From positions 496,001-560,000 of the forward strand of contig JAGQDJ010000077.1 of NCBI GenBank assembly GCA_022885665.1: a stretch of DNA of 64,000 nt, read 5' to 3'. Numbering within the stretch: position 1 is the first letter of the stretch; every line of letters starts with the position of its first letter. The notes under the pieces were generated by a model. It saw only the letters and a list, made by a program, of their open reading frames with translations. It did no database searches and was not told the origin of the DNA. Positions 49,583 to 62,900 of this stretch are shown here, in pieces. The stretch comes from Triops longicaudatus (lineage: Eukaryota; Arthropoda; Branchiopoda; Notostraca; Triopsidae). A program made the position numbers and the translations under genes.

Positions 49583-51456
49583 TAGTGCTAGAGCAAGCAC
49601 TCCATGCATCCTTTGCCCGAAGAGTGAAGAAGGAGAAAATCAATACATTTGCGGGGTAGTTAACCCCGTGTACGAAAAATAAGATCGAATGTCGGGCGAC
49701 TTGTTCATATCTACGTTACCCTGCGATTAGTGTAGTGACACGCCTACCAGTAGTTTAGTTTTTTACCTAAGTTTGTTGAGTCGCTGCGGCGAAAAACTTC
49801 CGCGTTCGAGATCAAGCTTTGGTCGAAAGTCGGGGTTGGCTTTATCCCGAAAGGGAGGAGAAGAAAAGGCACACAAGTGTTGATGAGAGACAACAAAGTG
49901 TTTCCGAATCAAAATGACGTCGCAAAAATTAAGATTGGGCGTAAGGAAGAGACAGTGGAAGGGTTTGTCGCCAAACTATATGCAACTTGTATTCAATGAT
50001 GGAGAAGTTACAGAATCACAGATAAACAATGGAAAGCTGGCGAAGTACTAAAAGGTAAAAGTCGTGTGACTCGGAAGGCAAGACACACACTGGGCATAGG
50101 TGGGGTGAAGGAGACGAAAGCTAGCCGTGCAGAGCATACGTGATTCGAGAACTCGGGAAAACGAAGACAGGCGCAGTCACGATCGACGCAAAAGACCTTG
50201 GGATCCGGCAAGCCTTAGTTACTGGCAATCACGAGAATATCCATCGCTAGCGCGGGACAAAACCCGGAAAACGTAACACGCAATTCGGCAGGTGGCGGAA
50301 CTCGTCTGTCCGGTATACAATTTTTGTAATTCTCGGCCATTCTCGGCAGTATTTGGCGCATTAACCCTTTTCATACCTCAACTAATTATATAACACATGT
50401 TAGCTTTCTTACGTCTTATTAACGGCATCCACGTAGCCTTTCGAATCATAGGGACTTTCTTATTAAATTTTTACTATGTAGAAGACAATACTTTTAATGA
50501 ATTTGGATGTGTAACGGTTATATTGGACGAATTTCAGGGGAAAAAAATATATTTTGCTTTCATAAAGTGTTCGCTATTCGTGAAGAAACTACTCAGGAGC
50601 AAATTCGTGGAATAATGCGAAGTGGGTAAGCCGTCATATTAAAATTGGTAAATAGTTTTCCGAACGAAAACCAACCCGACATTGTTAGTCGAGGCTCGTC
50701 GTCCGATTTAAGAGTCAGATTGCGTATATCTGAAAGTTCGTTTTTCAGAACCAGTACAAGGATAGACACCGCGCGACTTTTGAACACTGTCATGATATCT
50801 GGAAATATACCAAGTTTGTCGTTTTAATTATTAAACATTGTAAGGTAACGCAGAATTCTATGAGAGGCTTCGAAATGATTTTCTAAAATTTACTCTCGCG
50901 GTAGATAGATCATCTCATTTCATTGGTTCTGAACGTCATATTGACTCTTATTTATCGTACTTACCAGGTACCGAGTCGGTTAATTATCTCAATAACCCTT
51001 AAAAGCAATTTCTTTGGGTATTGGATTTTCCATTATTGCACACTATTATTGCTTTCATCTAATACAATTCTTCGTGCTTCTCGTGCACTCTCGTATAACA
51101 GTGGTGCAAGTTATCTGCATAATAATCAGTTTTGTTCTCTATAAAAGTTACCCATTTCCCAATGGAATTCCGTTTTTTATTTATTTTATTTATTTATTCT
51201 TTTTTGCATCCGAACAAATACGAGTGCAATGCTGCGTGAACACACGACTAATTCTCGAACTACGCGCCAATGTAGATGGCTCTTGAGTAGTTTGCAGTAG
51301 TGTGGACATTGGTGCCGAAAAAGTGGGGATCTTGGGAGGTAAACAATACGGAATTGGCAAATTGTCAGCTCGAAGTAACTATCTGCTAATCCTGTAAGCT
51401 ATTAAGTGACAACAGGCAAATAATTCTTTACAAGGAACGAAAACAGCTCCAGTAAC

Positions 51457-54400
51457 ATGTCATCACTATCGAGAAAAGATGTTCGGATTTTGCTTGTTGG
51501 CGAACGAGGTGTGGGAAAGACATCACTCATCCTTTCACTTGTGTCCGAAGAATTTCCTGAAGAAGTCCCACCCCGTGCTGAAGAAATTACTATTCCTGCA
51601 GATGTAACTCCAGAGCAAGTCCCGACGCACATTGTAGATTTTTCAGGTATTTTAAAGTTTAATAAGTTAGTAATGATTCATTCAGTAATGAAGTATAACT
51701 ATTTTTAGAAGGAGAACAGACAGAAACCGATTTAATGAAGCAGCTAAGAATGGCTGATGTGGCTTGCGTGGTGTATGCTGTCGACGACGAAATGTCGCTG
51801 AAACAAGTCACAAAGAGATGGTTACCACTTATAAGAAAAGCGAGAGCCACAAACTCAGATGGAAGTGCCAAAAGCCCAGAAGAAGATGCTACAATGCCTG
51901 TTATTCTGGTCGGAAACAAAATAGATCTTATTGACCAAGGAACTATGGAGGTATCATTGTCTAACGCATTGCTGTGAAATGGTTAACTATATTGTAATTT
52001 TCTAGGTTCTCTTGCCTATAATGAATCAATATTCTGAAATTGAAACGTGCGTTGAGGTAGTTTCATTGCTAAGTAGTTTATTCTTTATCTGATATTCCTT
52101 ATGTCGTTTTAGTGCTCAGCTCGAACGTTAAGAAATGTATCGGAACTGTTTTATTATGCACAAAAAGCTGTTTTACACCCTATTGGACCTTTGTACGTTG
52201 TAGATGAAAAGGAATTGACTGAAAAATGCAAGAAGGCTCTATCTAGAATATTTAAGGTAATATTTGGAATTATGTCTCAAATTTGTTTCTTCAGGACGTT
52301 GTTTCTAATTTATTTCGGCTCAGATTTGCGATCGTGATGGCGACAACGCATTGAATGACGTAGAATTGAACGCATTTCAGTCCCGCTGTTTCGGAACAGC
52401 GTTACAGCCCCGAGCCTTGGAAGATGTTCGAGCTGTGGTTCGTCGAAGTATTCCAGACGGCGTTGATGATAGAGGCCTCACATTGAAAGGTGGATTCCCC
52501 CTCACTATATATCTATTTTTACGGCTCCTTACCGTTTATACCCCTTCTCCCCATAGGCTTCTTGTTCTTGCATTGTTTATTCATCCAACGCGGCCGTCAC
52601 GAAACTACTTGGACTGTACTACGCAAATTCGGCTATGACGACCATTTACACCTCAGTCGTGACTACCTCTTCCCACAGTAATGTTCGATCATTTTTTCTT
52701 TTTTTCGTTTAGTTTGCAGATTTTTTGTTGTTTGTTTTCGCAAAACTTTGACTTTGTTTATGCACCAACTTATTGGGTATTTTCGTGTCCCTTTGTTGTT
52801 CTCTCGATTTTTGTTTTCTTGATCACTTTCTATTTCACTTCTTGTGATACGTTATTTAATGTGTTCCTCGCGTTTACAGACTACGAGTGCCTCCTGGTTG
52901 CAGTACTGAGCTATCCAATGCGGGAATCAATTTTCTCACCGAACTTTTTTTGAGGTACGATTTAGATAAAGACCGTGCGCTAAACTCCCAAGAACTGGCT
53001 GCACTTTTTGCGCCGTGCCCGGTGACTCCATGGGGTAAAGATCTGCAACGTAGTGTGGTCACAAATGCAAAGGTAAAAAACGAGAAAAGACGTGATAATA
53101 GCATTGCTAATTAAATCTAACCAAGTGAATAAACAAACAATTCTTTTACTTCTTGATATGTCATTAAACTCTTCTCTTGTTAGGGATGGGTGACCCTGGA
53201 AGGCTTTCTTGCTCAATGGGCGTTAACCACTTTGCTCGACGTACGCAGAACTTGTGAATTGTTAGCGTACTTGGGGTACCATACCGCCGGAGAAGATTCC
53301 CAGCTCTCAGCAATTCATGGTAATTGTCTAACATAGTGAAAACATTTAATTTTACATTTTCTTTCTACCTTATTTTTTGTTATTTCGTAACATGTTTCCT
53401 CTTGAGTCGTTATTTGATCCAGGTTTTATGTTCTGTTGTATTATTTATTTGTCCGTCTTTCATTTTTCAATTGCCCGAGTGCACAGTAGAGAACAAGTTT
53501 TCTTGACGGCTAGAAAAAAAGAGGTTGACAATCGTAGACTATCCGCTTTGGGCAAACACGAGCGAGCTTAGTTTACGACGTAGATGCTGCAGTTCTCTTA
53601 TTCCTTCTAGAAAGAAGTGCGTCGTTAGTACTCGAGTCTTGAAATGTTCTGCGTCGCAGGCCTATTTCGTAAAACTAACAATTTCTTCAAGTTTGGAATT
53701 TTCAACGGAACAACAATTTTAAAACACTGTTAAGTCGCGTCCTTTCGAAATTTTTTCTGGTCCTTTATCAGTAGAAAGTGCTTTTGTAGTGCCGAGAGGT
53801 TACGTGCTAATATACTTCAGGAAATTGGCAGAGTTACTTGTGTATTCCTGCAAATATTTTTTATTTAATAGTTTAACCTTAAAAGCTTCAATTGTATACT
53901 TGTTAACGATGCATGCAAAGGCTTCTATTTTTATTTTTCAGTACTTTGTAATCAAATCTTCTTTCTTTACAGTGACAAGAGACAAAAAAGTGGATTTGGC
54001 TAAAAGGCACACCAGCAGGCAAGTGTTCATGTGTCACGTTATTGGTCCGAAAGGAGCGGGAAAGTCGACTTTTTGCCAAGCCATGCTCGGAAAGTCCGTC
54101 GATGTATGTACTGCAGTTGCGGTTTTCGAGCTTACCCATAAAAAGCGTTCTCTTTTTTGCATAGGACTTTAATTCGCTCTCCTTTGCGGAGTTGCCCCGT
54201 TATGTAGCCGGTATCGTACCTGTATACGGACAACAAAAGTACTTAGTTCTACAAGACATCGATGTCATAAGCTTGGCCGACACTTTGTCGCCAGCTCAGG
54301 TCCATTGCGACGTTGCATGTTTGCTGTACAATGCTTCCGACCCGCATTCCTTCGAACATGTCGCGAGACTGTACCTGGTAAAGTTGATTTATTTTCCTCT

Positions 54401-55012
54401 CCTCTTTTTTGAAAGAAAAAAAAAGAAAGAACGCCCAAACTTGCCATTAACAGATTGTTTACTAGAAATACTTTGCGGAATCAAAAACGCCGGTGCTAAT
54501 CGTAGGAAGTCAGATGGATCGAGGTATTGTCCGACAAGAGTACTTGGTCCAGCCCGAAGCATTTTGTCGCCGTAACCGATTACCTCCTCCACAATCTTTT
54601 GCGTCAACCAGTGATCATACGCAAGACATTTTTGTGAAGCTAGCCACCATGGCTGTTTACCCGTAAGCTATTTTTCTTTTTTCTTTCTCCGTTTCCTCTT
54701 TGAACTTGTCGAACACAAACTAAAATTTAGACTTCAGTCGTTTTAAAGCTGCGTGGTTTTTCTTCCGTCGTGGAAGGTAAACTTAATTCAACAGCATAGT
54801 TAATGAATGCTTAGTTTGCTTGTTAAATTGCATTAGGTTCATTTATTTTCTCTGTAGCAAAACGCTAATGACAGTTGTTTTACAGGAATTGGCGGCAAAT
54901 GGGCTTCAAGAACCTGCCTTTACAAACATGGCTGCAGGCAGCGGTAGGCTTAGCCGCGTTTTCGGCTCTGGGCTTTTTTATGCTAAGGGCGCTTCACCGT
55001 TTTAAAGTCTAA
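51457..55012 (+). CDS. Miro: Mitochondrial Rho GTPase Miro (RHOT)
   Basis: Miro is an outer-membrane mitochondrial GTPase that couples mitochondria to kinesin and dynein through Milton/TRAK, with calcium sensing by EF hands. Twelve exons: 51457-51646, 51709-51950, 52006-52056, 52113-52256, 52324-52489, 52557-52677, 52880-53072, 53184-53319, 53973-54103, 54165-54377, 54466-54662, 54886-55012. They encode 636 aa (human about 618). N-terminal GTPase: P-loop GERGVGKT (15-22), the family block PPRAEEITIPADVTPEQVPT, NKID (133-136). EF hand 1 has Asp212/214/216 and Glu223; EF hand 2 has Asp332/334/336 and Glu343. C-terminal GTPase: P-loop GPKGAGKS (439-446), but the G4 position reads SQMD (544-547). 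A C-terminal tail anchor (about 611-628) is followed by basic residues, fitting insertion in the outer membrane. No AATAAA was seen in the first 200 bases after the stop. Confidence 0.97.
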
Positions 55013-56922
55013 AAGAATGGAAACCCAAGCTGTGTACAAGGCTTGAGCAGTCGTTGAGTGGCGTAGCCATTGTAAATACATTCTAAAACTACGGTTAAAG
55101 ATAAACGAGGCACTTTTTATTTCAAATACAGTTGCGCTGACGAATAGAAATGCACTGACAAGGTATATCGTTCGGAATACTCATTCGATGATTCATTATT
55201 AATTTTGTTTCTGTTTTCTTCTATTTGTTACAATAAGAAAACTAAGACACTGACACGGGTAGCGGCTGGAAAGTTGAAGCGACCATACATAAAAGCACCA
55301 AATTACTGGTTGACAAATCACACGATTGCGCTGAGTTAAATTCAGCTTGAGCTTGGGTTTGGCAGCTGAGCTGGCTTTGAATGGAAGTGACTATGGAAGG
55401 AATGGCGTAATTCACCAACCGTTTGTTGCTCTTGAACTGACCTTCGTGAAAATGCCGTTCACAGAGGAAGTAATTTTTGCCACACGTGGATGCAACGCGG
55501 GAAAGGAGGTCTTCACGGTGCGCAAAGGTGGCCCATGCGTTAAATCTAACAGTTCACGTGTTACAGAATGGTCAATTCCATAGAGATTAACGAAATCTTA
55601 CCTATCTTGTTCTAATGGGAAGGTAAAGTACGTTAACCGAGGAAACGTAGCGTCGTTATGGATACAAAATTTAGCTGCACATCTTCTAGATGCCTTTTTC
55701 TTCCTTGGCGCCATTCTCGTCTCGGCATGAGTGGGGATTTGAGTACGGAGAGCATCCTAAGAAACGCAGGTAATGAATTATGGGAGAAAAAACTACGATA
55801 GGAACTTACGTCTGAGTCGAATGTTCTTTCGCGTGTGAATTTCATATTAACAGTAAACCATTTAAACCAATATAAATTTAGAAGTTTCGGCGGTAAAAAA
55901 TGGGTCACCACGTGCTAGCACTACAGTAGGGCAGTGTCCGGTGGGGGCGCAGTGATCGCATGAATGCTCCCGAGAGCGTTGTAAGCGGGCGAAGCCTTCA
56001 TGCTCAACATTACCTTATATTTAAAAAAAAAAAAAAATCTTATTTTTAACCACTAGCAGTATAAACTGTAACAAATGAAAAGTCATAATCTGTAGCCTCT
56101 GATAAGTAGAAAATCTACTAGAGATTTTGCACTCCATTAAAATGGCCATTTTTTGCGTTTCGCGGCTAACAAATTCAAACTGTCGTTGCCACTTCGACCG
56201 TCCGATGTCCCCGTAAGCTTAGGCTCCAGTTATATGAAGTAGCACACAGGCAGTTCATTCTTTCGGAAATAATATTTGTATTAATTTTATCGCTAGTGGT
56301 TTCTTTTTATAAATTTCTGCATGCCGCTGTCATAGTCTCCAACAGATTTGAGATAACAGAATAACCGCTGTTCATATAATTAGGGACATACCGTGGGGTA
56401 ATCCCGGTGGCTCATAAAATTGGAGGATTGTATAATTGGGATCTTCAGTAAAGGTGGGCGCGGAAGCTTTAAACAGTATGCTAGGCTGCTAGTTTACACA
56501 GTCTTGTGCCCACGCTCGCATGGCAATCAAGCCGTTAAACCCCTGCTAATGTTGTCAGTTATGCTACACTAGTGGCGCTAGCAACTGTTTGATTTGTGCT
56601 TAACCGATCTGGAAGTCTTTTGCCCTTCAATGTGATCTTTCAGTGCACTTTTCATCGCAAACTCAAAAGAATTGTCGGCAAAATTTGTACCTTTCATGAC
56701 AGAACCAAAAATCTTGTATTCTCCGTGCATACAGTAGTGGTTTTAAGTTGGTGCTTTACATATGTAAAGTGAAACCTTCACAGTCAAGTGCAGTTAAGTT
56801 CTGTTTCTGACCACACCTCACATGGTGTTTTATTTCCGTAACGTGTGATTTTAATTCGTGCAATACCCTTTAAGTGGGTTTATGAAATTTAACGTGCTGA
56901 GGTGGTAAATTTGAACTTGAAA
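55013..56922. other. Miro-SUN intergenic region
   Basis: Holds the Miro 3' end and the SUN promoter. A possible upstream exon at 55658-55769 begins with ATG, is open for 37 codons and ends at a GTAATG donor. Its phase does not fit the SUN start exon, so if real it would be a 5' leader exon or another gene. An A tract lies at 56023-56036. A palindromic CACTAGTG precedes GCGC near 56568. Nothing else recognised. Confidence 0.4.
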
Positions 56923-59900
56923 ATGCGACCAACAAAGAAGGAGAGGAAGGAAAACTTATCGGAGAACCATGATCGTAACTCACCAGACGAAAGTGATAAT
57001 GAGAGCCTGATTAGTGCCGTAAGCCGTTCTAGCCGTAGAAGTGCTCGTAGCATTGGGAGTCGGCGCTCCGGTACGCCCCTTTCAATCACCTTGCGCTCTC
57101 ATTGCAAGCAACATGGGTCGACTTGCACTGAAGGCCACGGTTTAGAGTTTCGCAACAGGATCAGTCCATCACCCAAGCGCAGGTTTGGCAACTTTCTCTT
57201 CATTTTGAACTTTTACGCGCGCGTAGGAAAACAGGAATACACGCCTAGACAATTTGCACTCGCGTGCCTGAGAAAAGGTTAAAATTACCATAACTGGTTG
57301 AAACAGCCTGAAGCTATTCGTCCTTACCACTTTTTTCCCGCGTAAATAGATTCTTATGTATTTTCCACTATATGTATGCGTATTTTACTAAACGGGTTTC
57401 GGATTTCAGGTCCCCCACGAGGCACTCGAGAGGCTCACCGGACTCTTTACCAGCCCAGATTGTCTCGAAGAAGGAACAAGTAAAAACTTTATACATTTCA
57501 AGTTACGTGAATGGCATACTAACGTTGCATTTTGCTTGCAGAATGGAAGAAGTTCATCATTAGCGAAGAGGGCTTTGGATATGTCGCTGAAAGACTCCAT
57601 CGAGACAAGCGCACAACGTAGAGTTTTACGTTCGCGGACGGTGGATATCAGCCAGGCGTCTAATGTGACGGTTGACGAGTCTCTACAACAGTTTTTGAAG
57701 GAACAACGAGCCACAACCAAGGTAGAGATTTGCATGTATGCAAACTTAACTTTCGGAAATATGCGAGAATGCGACCCGAGGGACTTTCGGGCTCGAAAAT
57801 TTTACTGGACGTTTCTACGAAGTGTGAAGAAAGTAAAAATTTAGCAAAATCTTTTGCAAATTTTGCTGATAGTCGGCGTTCTTGTAACTATGTACGGTAC
57901 CATTGTTTTAGCAAGACGATGAGTTTCAGTAGTACAACCATATATAAATATTCTTAAAAACTTTTAAGGTTGTTTCGATTACCGCTTCAGGGACGGAAAC
58001 GCTTCCCCAGGTTTTCTCATGTATACTAACGTGAAAGTTAGCCTTGGTTGCACTTGTTAAAAATGCATCCATCACATAAACCACAACTTCTTCATAAGAT
58101 ATTCCCATGACGGGCAAAAAAACATCTTAATCTTTGTTTCTTTTAATAATTAGGATATAACCATTGCCGCAACGGGTACTACAACAACCTCCCAAGCCGT
58201 TACGGAACGTTTTATAATTACCAACTCTGAAGATACGATAACGAAAGTCTCCGAGCAGCATTTTACTTCATCAACCCGTACGCACAAAACCAGCGACTAC
58301 TCGAGTGACGAAGAGATCAGAAAAATTGCATCCCATGCGGCCCGCGCTGCGGTTTTGCCCCCATCTGCTACCGCTAACTCGGTTGCAGAAACACACGGAA
58401 TAGCCCAACGCATGTTCAACTCCATTAGCCACGTTGGGAATCAGTTTTTGTCTACTGCGAAAACCTCTGTGAGCCAAAAACCCACGTCAGCCTATCTGAG
58501 TGCTGCAGCTATTTATAGTAGTGACGAGGATGAAAGGTAAAATTGGTCTTTGTTTTCGTCTTAATGAGAACTACACTGCATACCTAGTTAAAGAACTAAG
58601 CAGGTGTGCCAAATTCGTCCTTTAAATTAATCTATATTTTGTTTACTGTTGAAATCTGACTTTTTTACTACATATTGTTTCGTGAAATTATCGTTATTGT
58701 CGGTACTAACTGGTTTTTAAAGCTAAATTTATGCTCTGAAGATTGCATACCATCGCATCCCTATTCACATTAGTTATAAATCATTAGAAAAAAGAAACCA
58801 TTTAAGTACTGCATAATGTAGGGTTATTTTTCTAGAATTTAAAATTTTTCGAAGTTTAGAATTAAAGTAACAAGACTTAAATAGCCCTAAATGCTTGATG
58901 GCTCGAAATTTGTAACGTGTTTTAAAGCTCTGGATACTTAAAAAAAAAGTGCGAAAATTTGTCAGCATGGAATTTTTATGTCAGCATATCTTTCCCCAGA
59001 AACGTAAAACTCCCCTAAGGTTCACCCTAGCAGGGGGTCATACTCCCATGTGTGGCTCTCGCTGCTACCATTCCTACTTCCTTTTACGTCCATATTATTA
59101 CCATTGCCTATTTTTAACTTACCAACGCAAGATAAAAGTTCATATGAACTTCCTCCTTTTACTTCCTTCTGCCAGACATGCGTGTGAGGTTACAATGCAA
59201 GCGTTTTTTGCGCAAAACTTTTATTTCGTGACTAGCATTGATCGTGAAAAGATTTGGATATTCACCGAAGGGAAGTAAAGTGGGCTGGAGAGAGCCAAGC
59301 TTGTGTCAAGGCTATGTTGGCCAAACTTTAGCGCACGCTGGAAGAGTTTCTGAGTGTGTTGGCTCCTTGCCGAACGCAGTGTTGCGTCAACGAAAGAGAA
59401 ACAGGGCGGTGACTAAAATATAGAAACAGTGTTATCGATTCCTTTTGAATCGTTATTGTTGTCGAAGTTTGGGAGAATCGTGGAAGTGTGCGAAGAGACG
59501 GAACTTGAGGCCGGTTATTTTCCATTATTTTTGTGGAAAATGGGAGCTGCTGACCTCAAGAGTCTCGACCCGCTTATTGTCCTTCGTGGGAAAGGAATTT
59601 ACAATCGCCGGTATACTAAAACACGTTTGTTTTTAGGGAGTAGTCCTGTCAACAATGTCAGGAATGCAGACTAGGCAAATACAGTGATTTAGGGCCTGCA
59701 AATTGCTACAGGGTGGTACTAAGCTGACGGAAGCTCTAACTTGTAAATTTGAGCATTTGAGTGATTCCTAGAAGTTATTACCGAGCCTTAGACTTTGATC
59801 TTCTTGCGTTCAGTCATCAAAGATCGCTGATTCAAGGATAGCCTTGTAAGCAAATACTCAAGACCGTCTATATTGACTTTTGCCCTGGTTTAGTGTTTAG

Positions 59901-62900
59901 CACTCTTCAGAAAATTTCATTCACGTGAATATATATTGTGTTCACTAATATAACTTCCTGAAGTAGGCTATAGTGGACGGTTTATAAGGTCCCAATTTAC
60001 GTAAATCCGTGAAAAAGCGTCTGATATAACGACTTTCGAATGTATTGAACTGTTTTCTGTACCCATGAGGTTCGTTATAACGGCATTACCTAGAGTAAAT
60101 TATCGCTATAAATAACCCCCTAAAAACAACATTTTTCTGTATCCAAAGTTCCTTTATCGGATGCTTTTTCACATTTACATAACTCAGGAACTTCGGAGTC
60201 CTCCACACATAACCGAGAATACGTTATAGAGACATTCTACTGTTCTGTTAATTATCCTTTTTACCCCAAACGGTATAACTTTCTTGTTAGTAATTTGACG
60301 CTATTAAATTATAAACATTTCTATTAAGTTTAAACTAGTCATAATTAGGCTCAAAAATAGAATAAATTTCGTACATTCGATGTGCAATTTGTGCTATTCT
60401 TGTAAGAAAGTTTATTCTGTGTAATCCTAATTATAAGAACATATCCTTTGGTACATTTTTTTGTTTAAAAACTTGATTAAAAATGCGATTTTTTGCCGTA
60501 ATTGTTTTTACTTAAAAAAGTAGCTCAGTGTAATGCAAGTCAGTGATCGTAAAGCGAACTCTCCTTTCTAGAAGCAGTGAAAAGATGAAGAGACTCAACA
60601 GCTTACTTTTCACAGGGGGAAAAGAAGTGAAGGAAAGATAGGGGGAAATGCCCTGAAGGAATAGTACAACATGTCAACGTTGGCAAAAAATGTTGCGCTC
60701 GAACTTTCTTGGTCTTTGGAGGTTTTCGGGGCCAAAGGAAGGGGTTTGGCGTAATTTTGCGATGGTAGAACTAGTTTTATGTGAGCCATGCACTGTTGAT
60801 GTTCTCTGGTTTTATTTAACTTTTAAATACCGTGGTTTTTTAAATGATTTTTAGTACGGTCCAGAAGACGGATTATACCTACGCACACAGTTTGAGCTAC
60901 CGGCCAAAAGTAACGCCCGATCGAGTCATTACACCTCCTAATATGTCACGACGCTCTATCAAAGAACAAACGATCTTTGAGCAGTACACTTCGCCTGTAC
61001 TAGTCAGGGCTGGAATGGAAGTAGATTCCGACTCGTCCTTTGGTAAATAACCCGATCATCTTTCGATAAGGCTTTGAATGTTAATTAGGAAAATTTTGGT
61101 AAATTCTGGTTTTAGGCTTATTGACGCGAAGACGTGGGAGCCCGTTGAGGAAAGTCGTGTTTGACGCCCGAGAAGGAGGATCTAATGATAGCATCTCAGG
61201 ATACGTAAATAGTAATAGTATATTTCGTGTTTGTTTATATTCTACTCTATTTGTTTTCTTGTAAATCGAGTTAACGTTTGTGTATTATCTCTAGGAAACG
61301 TGCATTTGAGGTATGGACCTGATAAACCTTCCGACGAAGAAGAGAGCGAAGAAGAGGGCGAGGAAGAGTATTCGTTGGTGCCTCCGGAGCAGTTACCCCA
61401 ATCCAGCAGGGCTTGGTGGCAAACTCGAAAAATAACAAGTATTTTTTTATATATATCAAAACAGTTTGGATGAGTCTAAATGGGCTGACTAGAATTAGTT
61501 ATCTTATCTTATGTTCTATTATCTTATTGTCTAGCAAGCTTTAGTGTAGAATACAGTTAACTTTAATAAACACCTAATGTTAAACGCTACTAGACACTTC
61601 TCACCTTTTACTTTTTGTGTGGACTTCGATTGTTCTCCTTAAGTCTTGTTTTGATGGCATCATTTATTTGGTTATGACAAAGGTAATAGATTAGAATTCC
61701 ATTTAGTTGAAGTGATTTCATATCCATAAGCCTCTTTTGCATAAAAGAGTTATTAAGTTTCATTGACTAAGTTGGAAGTATTAAAAACTGTGACAAATAA
61801 TTTGTGTTTACTTTTCAGGATCTGTGGTTGGAACGATGGTAAACTCTTTATTGTGGGTATGGAATTGGCTATACTTGGCCATTTGCTACTGGATGCTGTT
61901 GGATACGTGGGTTTTAATGAAAGGAGCACATCTTCGTCAACGCTTAGCGCCTTATAAGAAGTTGGCGCTTTGGCTCCTTATCCTTCCAATTTTGTTGGCA
62001 GCAGGTGAGATTTTCGTTATTTTTGGCGTAAATAATATCGTACGGTGTTTTGAAGACTTTGTGAATGGAGTAGTTTTACTGTAGTTAGCTTAACGCAGCA
62101 TTCTCAATAAAATTACCTTTATGTTCTTTGTTTTTTGTTTCTAGGACTCCGTTGGATGTTATTCTAACGAGTTCATCATTCCTTTTTGCCTTGCTTACTT
62201 GTTTCCCTCCTTTCTGACAGTATTAATTGTTTCTGAGATATTTAACACGCTTGCGCTTATACGTACAACACTTCGAGCTAAAGAACTATTAACAGATGCT
62301 TTATCTTGTGCAGCACCTATGCAAAGCTATTTTGGGGATCGTGAACATATATTTGTATTCCTTTGCGTGTACTTGGAGCTCCCGTGGTCCAGTATTTTGT
62401 AGCATTGTAGGCAATACAAAATCTGTCATTTTCCGAAAAATGTTGAAAACATAAACTTGCATTAGCTTCAATTCTTTCTCTTTTCCTTGTATTAACAGGG
62501 GGACTCTTATGGGGTAGTGTCTCCATAACTCTTGCACCCGAATTAGAAGAGCCGTCCGCAGAAAAACTGTCTTTTGTATCATTGGCCTCAAGTAGCCTTA
62601 TTTCGTGGATAAAATCTACCGGAGTTGCCTTGGCACATTACTCATGGACATGCATACAGTTACTGATAGATCTCAATTCCCAGCTATGGAGCTATATGTG
62701 GGACAGTTTGAGTAACTTTTGGCAGGTAACAATCGAAACCGTTTGTTTAGCTTTATAAATTATTTTATAAAATATAATTATTTCCCAGGTTCCTGCAGTG
62801 TTAAACGCTTCCGTGTTATCGTCAGTGGTCCCAAGCTCAACTGAAGAATCTTTTACTGCCAAAGCTGAACTGAAAAGTGCCCCTGAAAACAGTGCAATGT

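Larger units (their letters stand above)
42686..51456. other. Divergent intergenic region between RhoBTB and Miro
   Basis: Both flanking genes point away, so this 8.8 kb holds two promoters. No gene was recognised. The less AT-rich segment 43.85-45.2 kb has the longest unexplained open frames (141 and 164 codons). The segment 49.3-50.3 kb is less AT-rich and holds CRE sites. T tracts occur at 44726-44742 and 47736-47763. A hydrophobic 96-codon frame at 48210-48500 is probably a product of T-rich sequence. Confidence 0.45.

Noticed and set aside
56568..56580. CTCF-like CACTAGTGGCGC
   Set aside because: One base is missing inside the core, so the spacing does not fit the motif.
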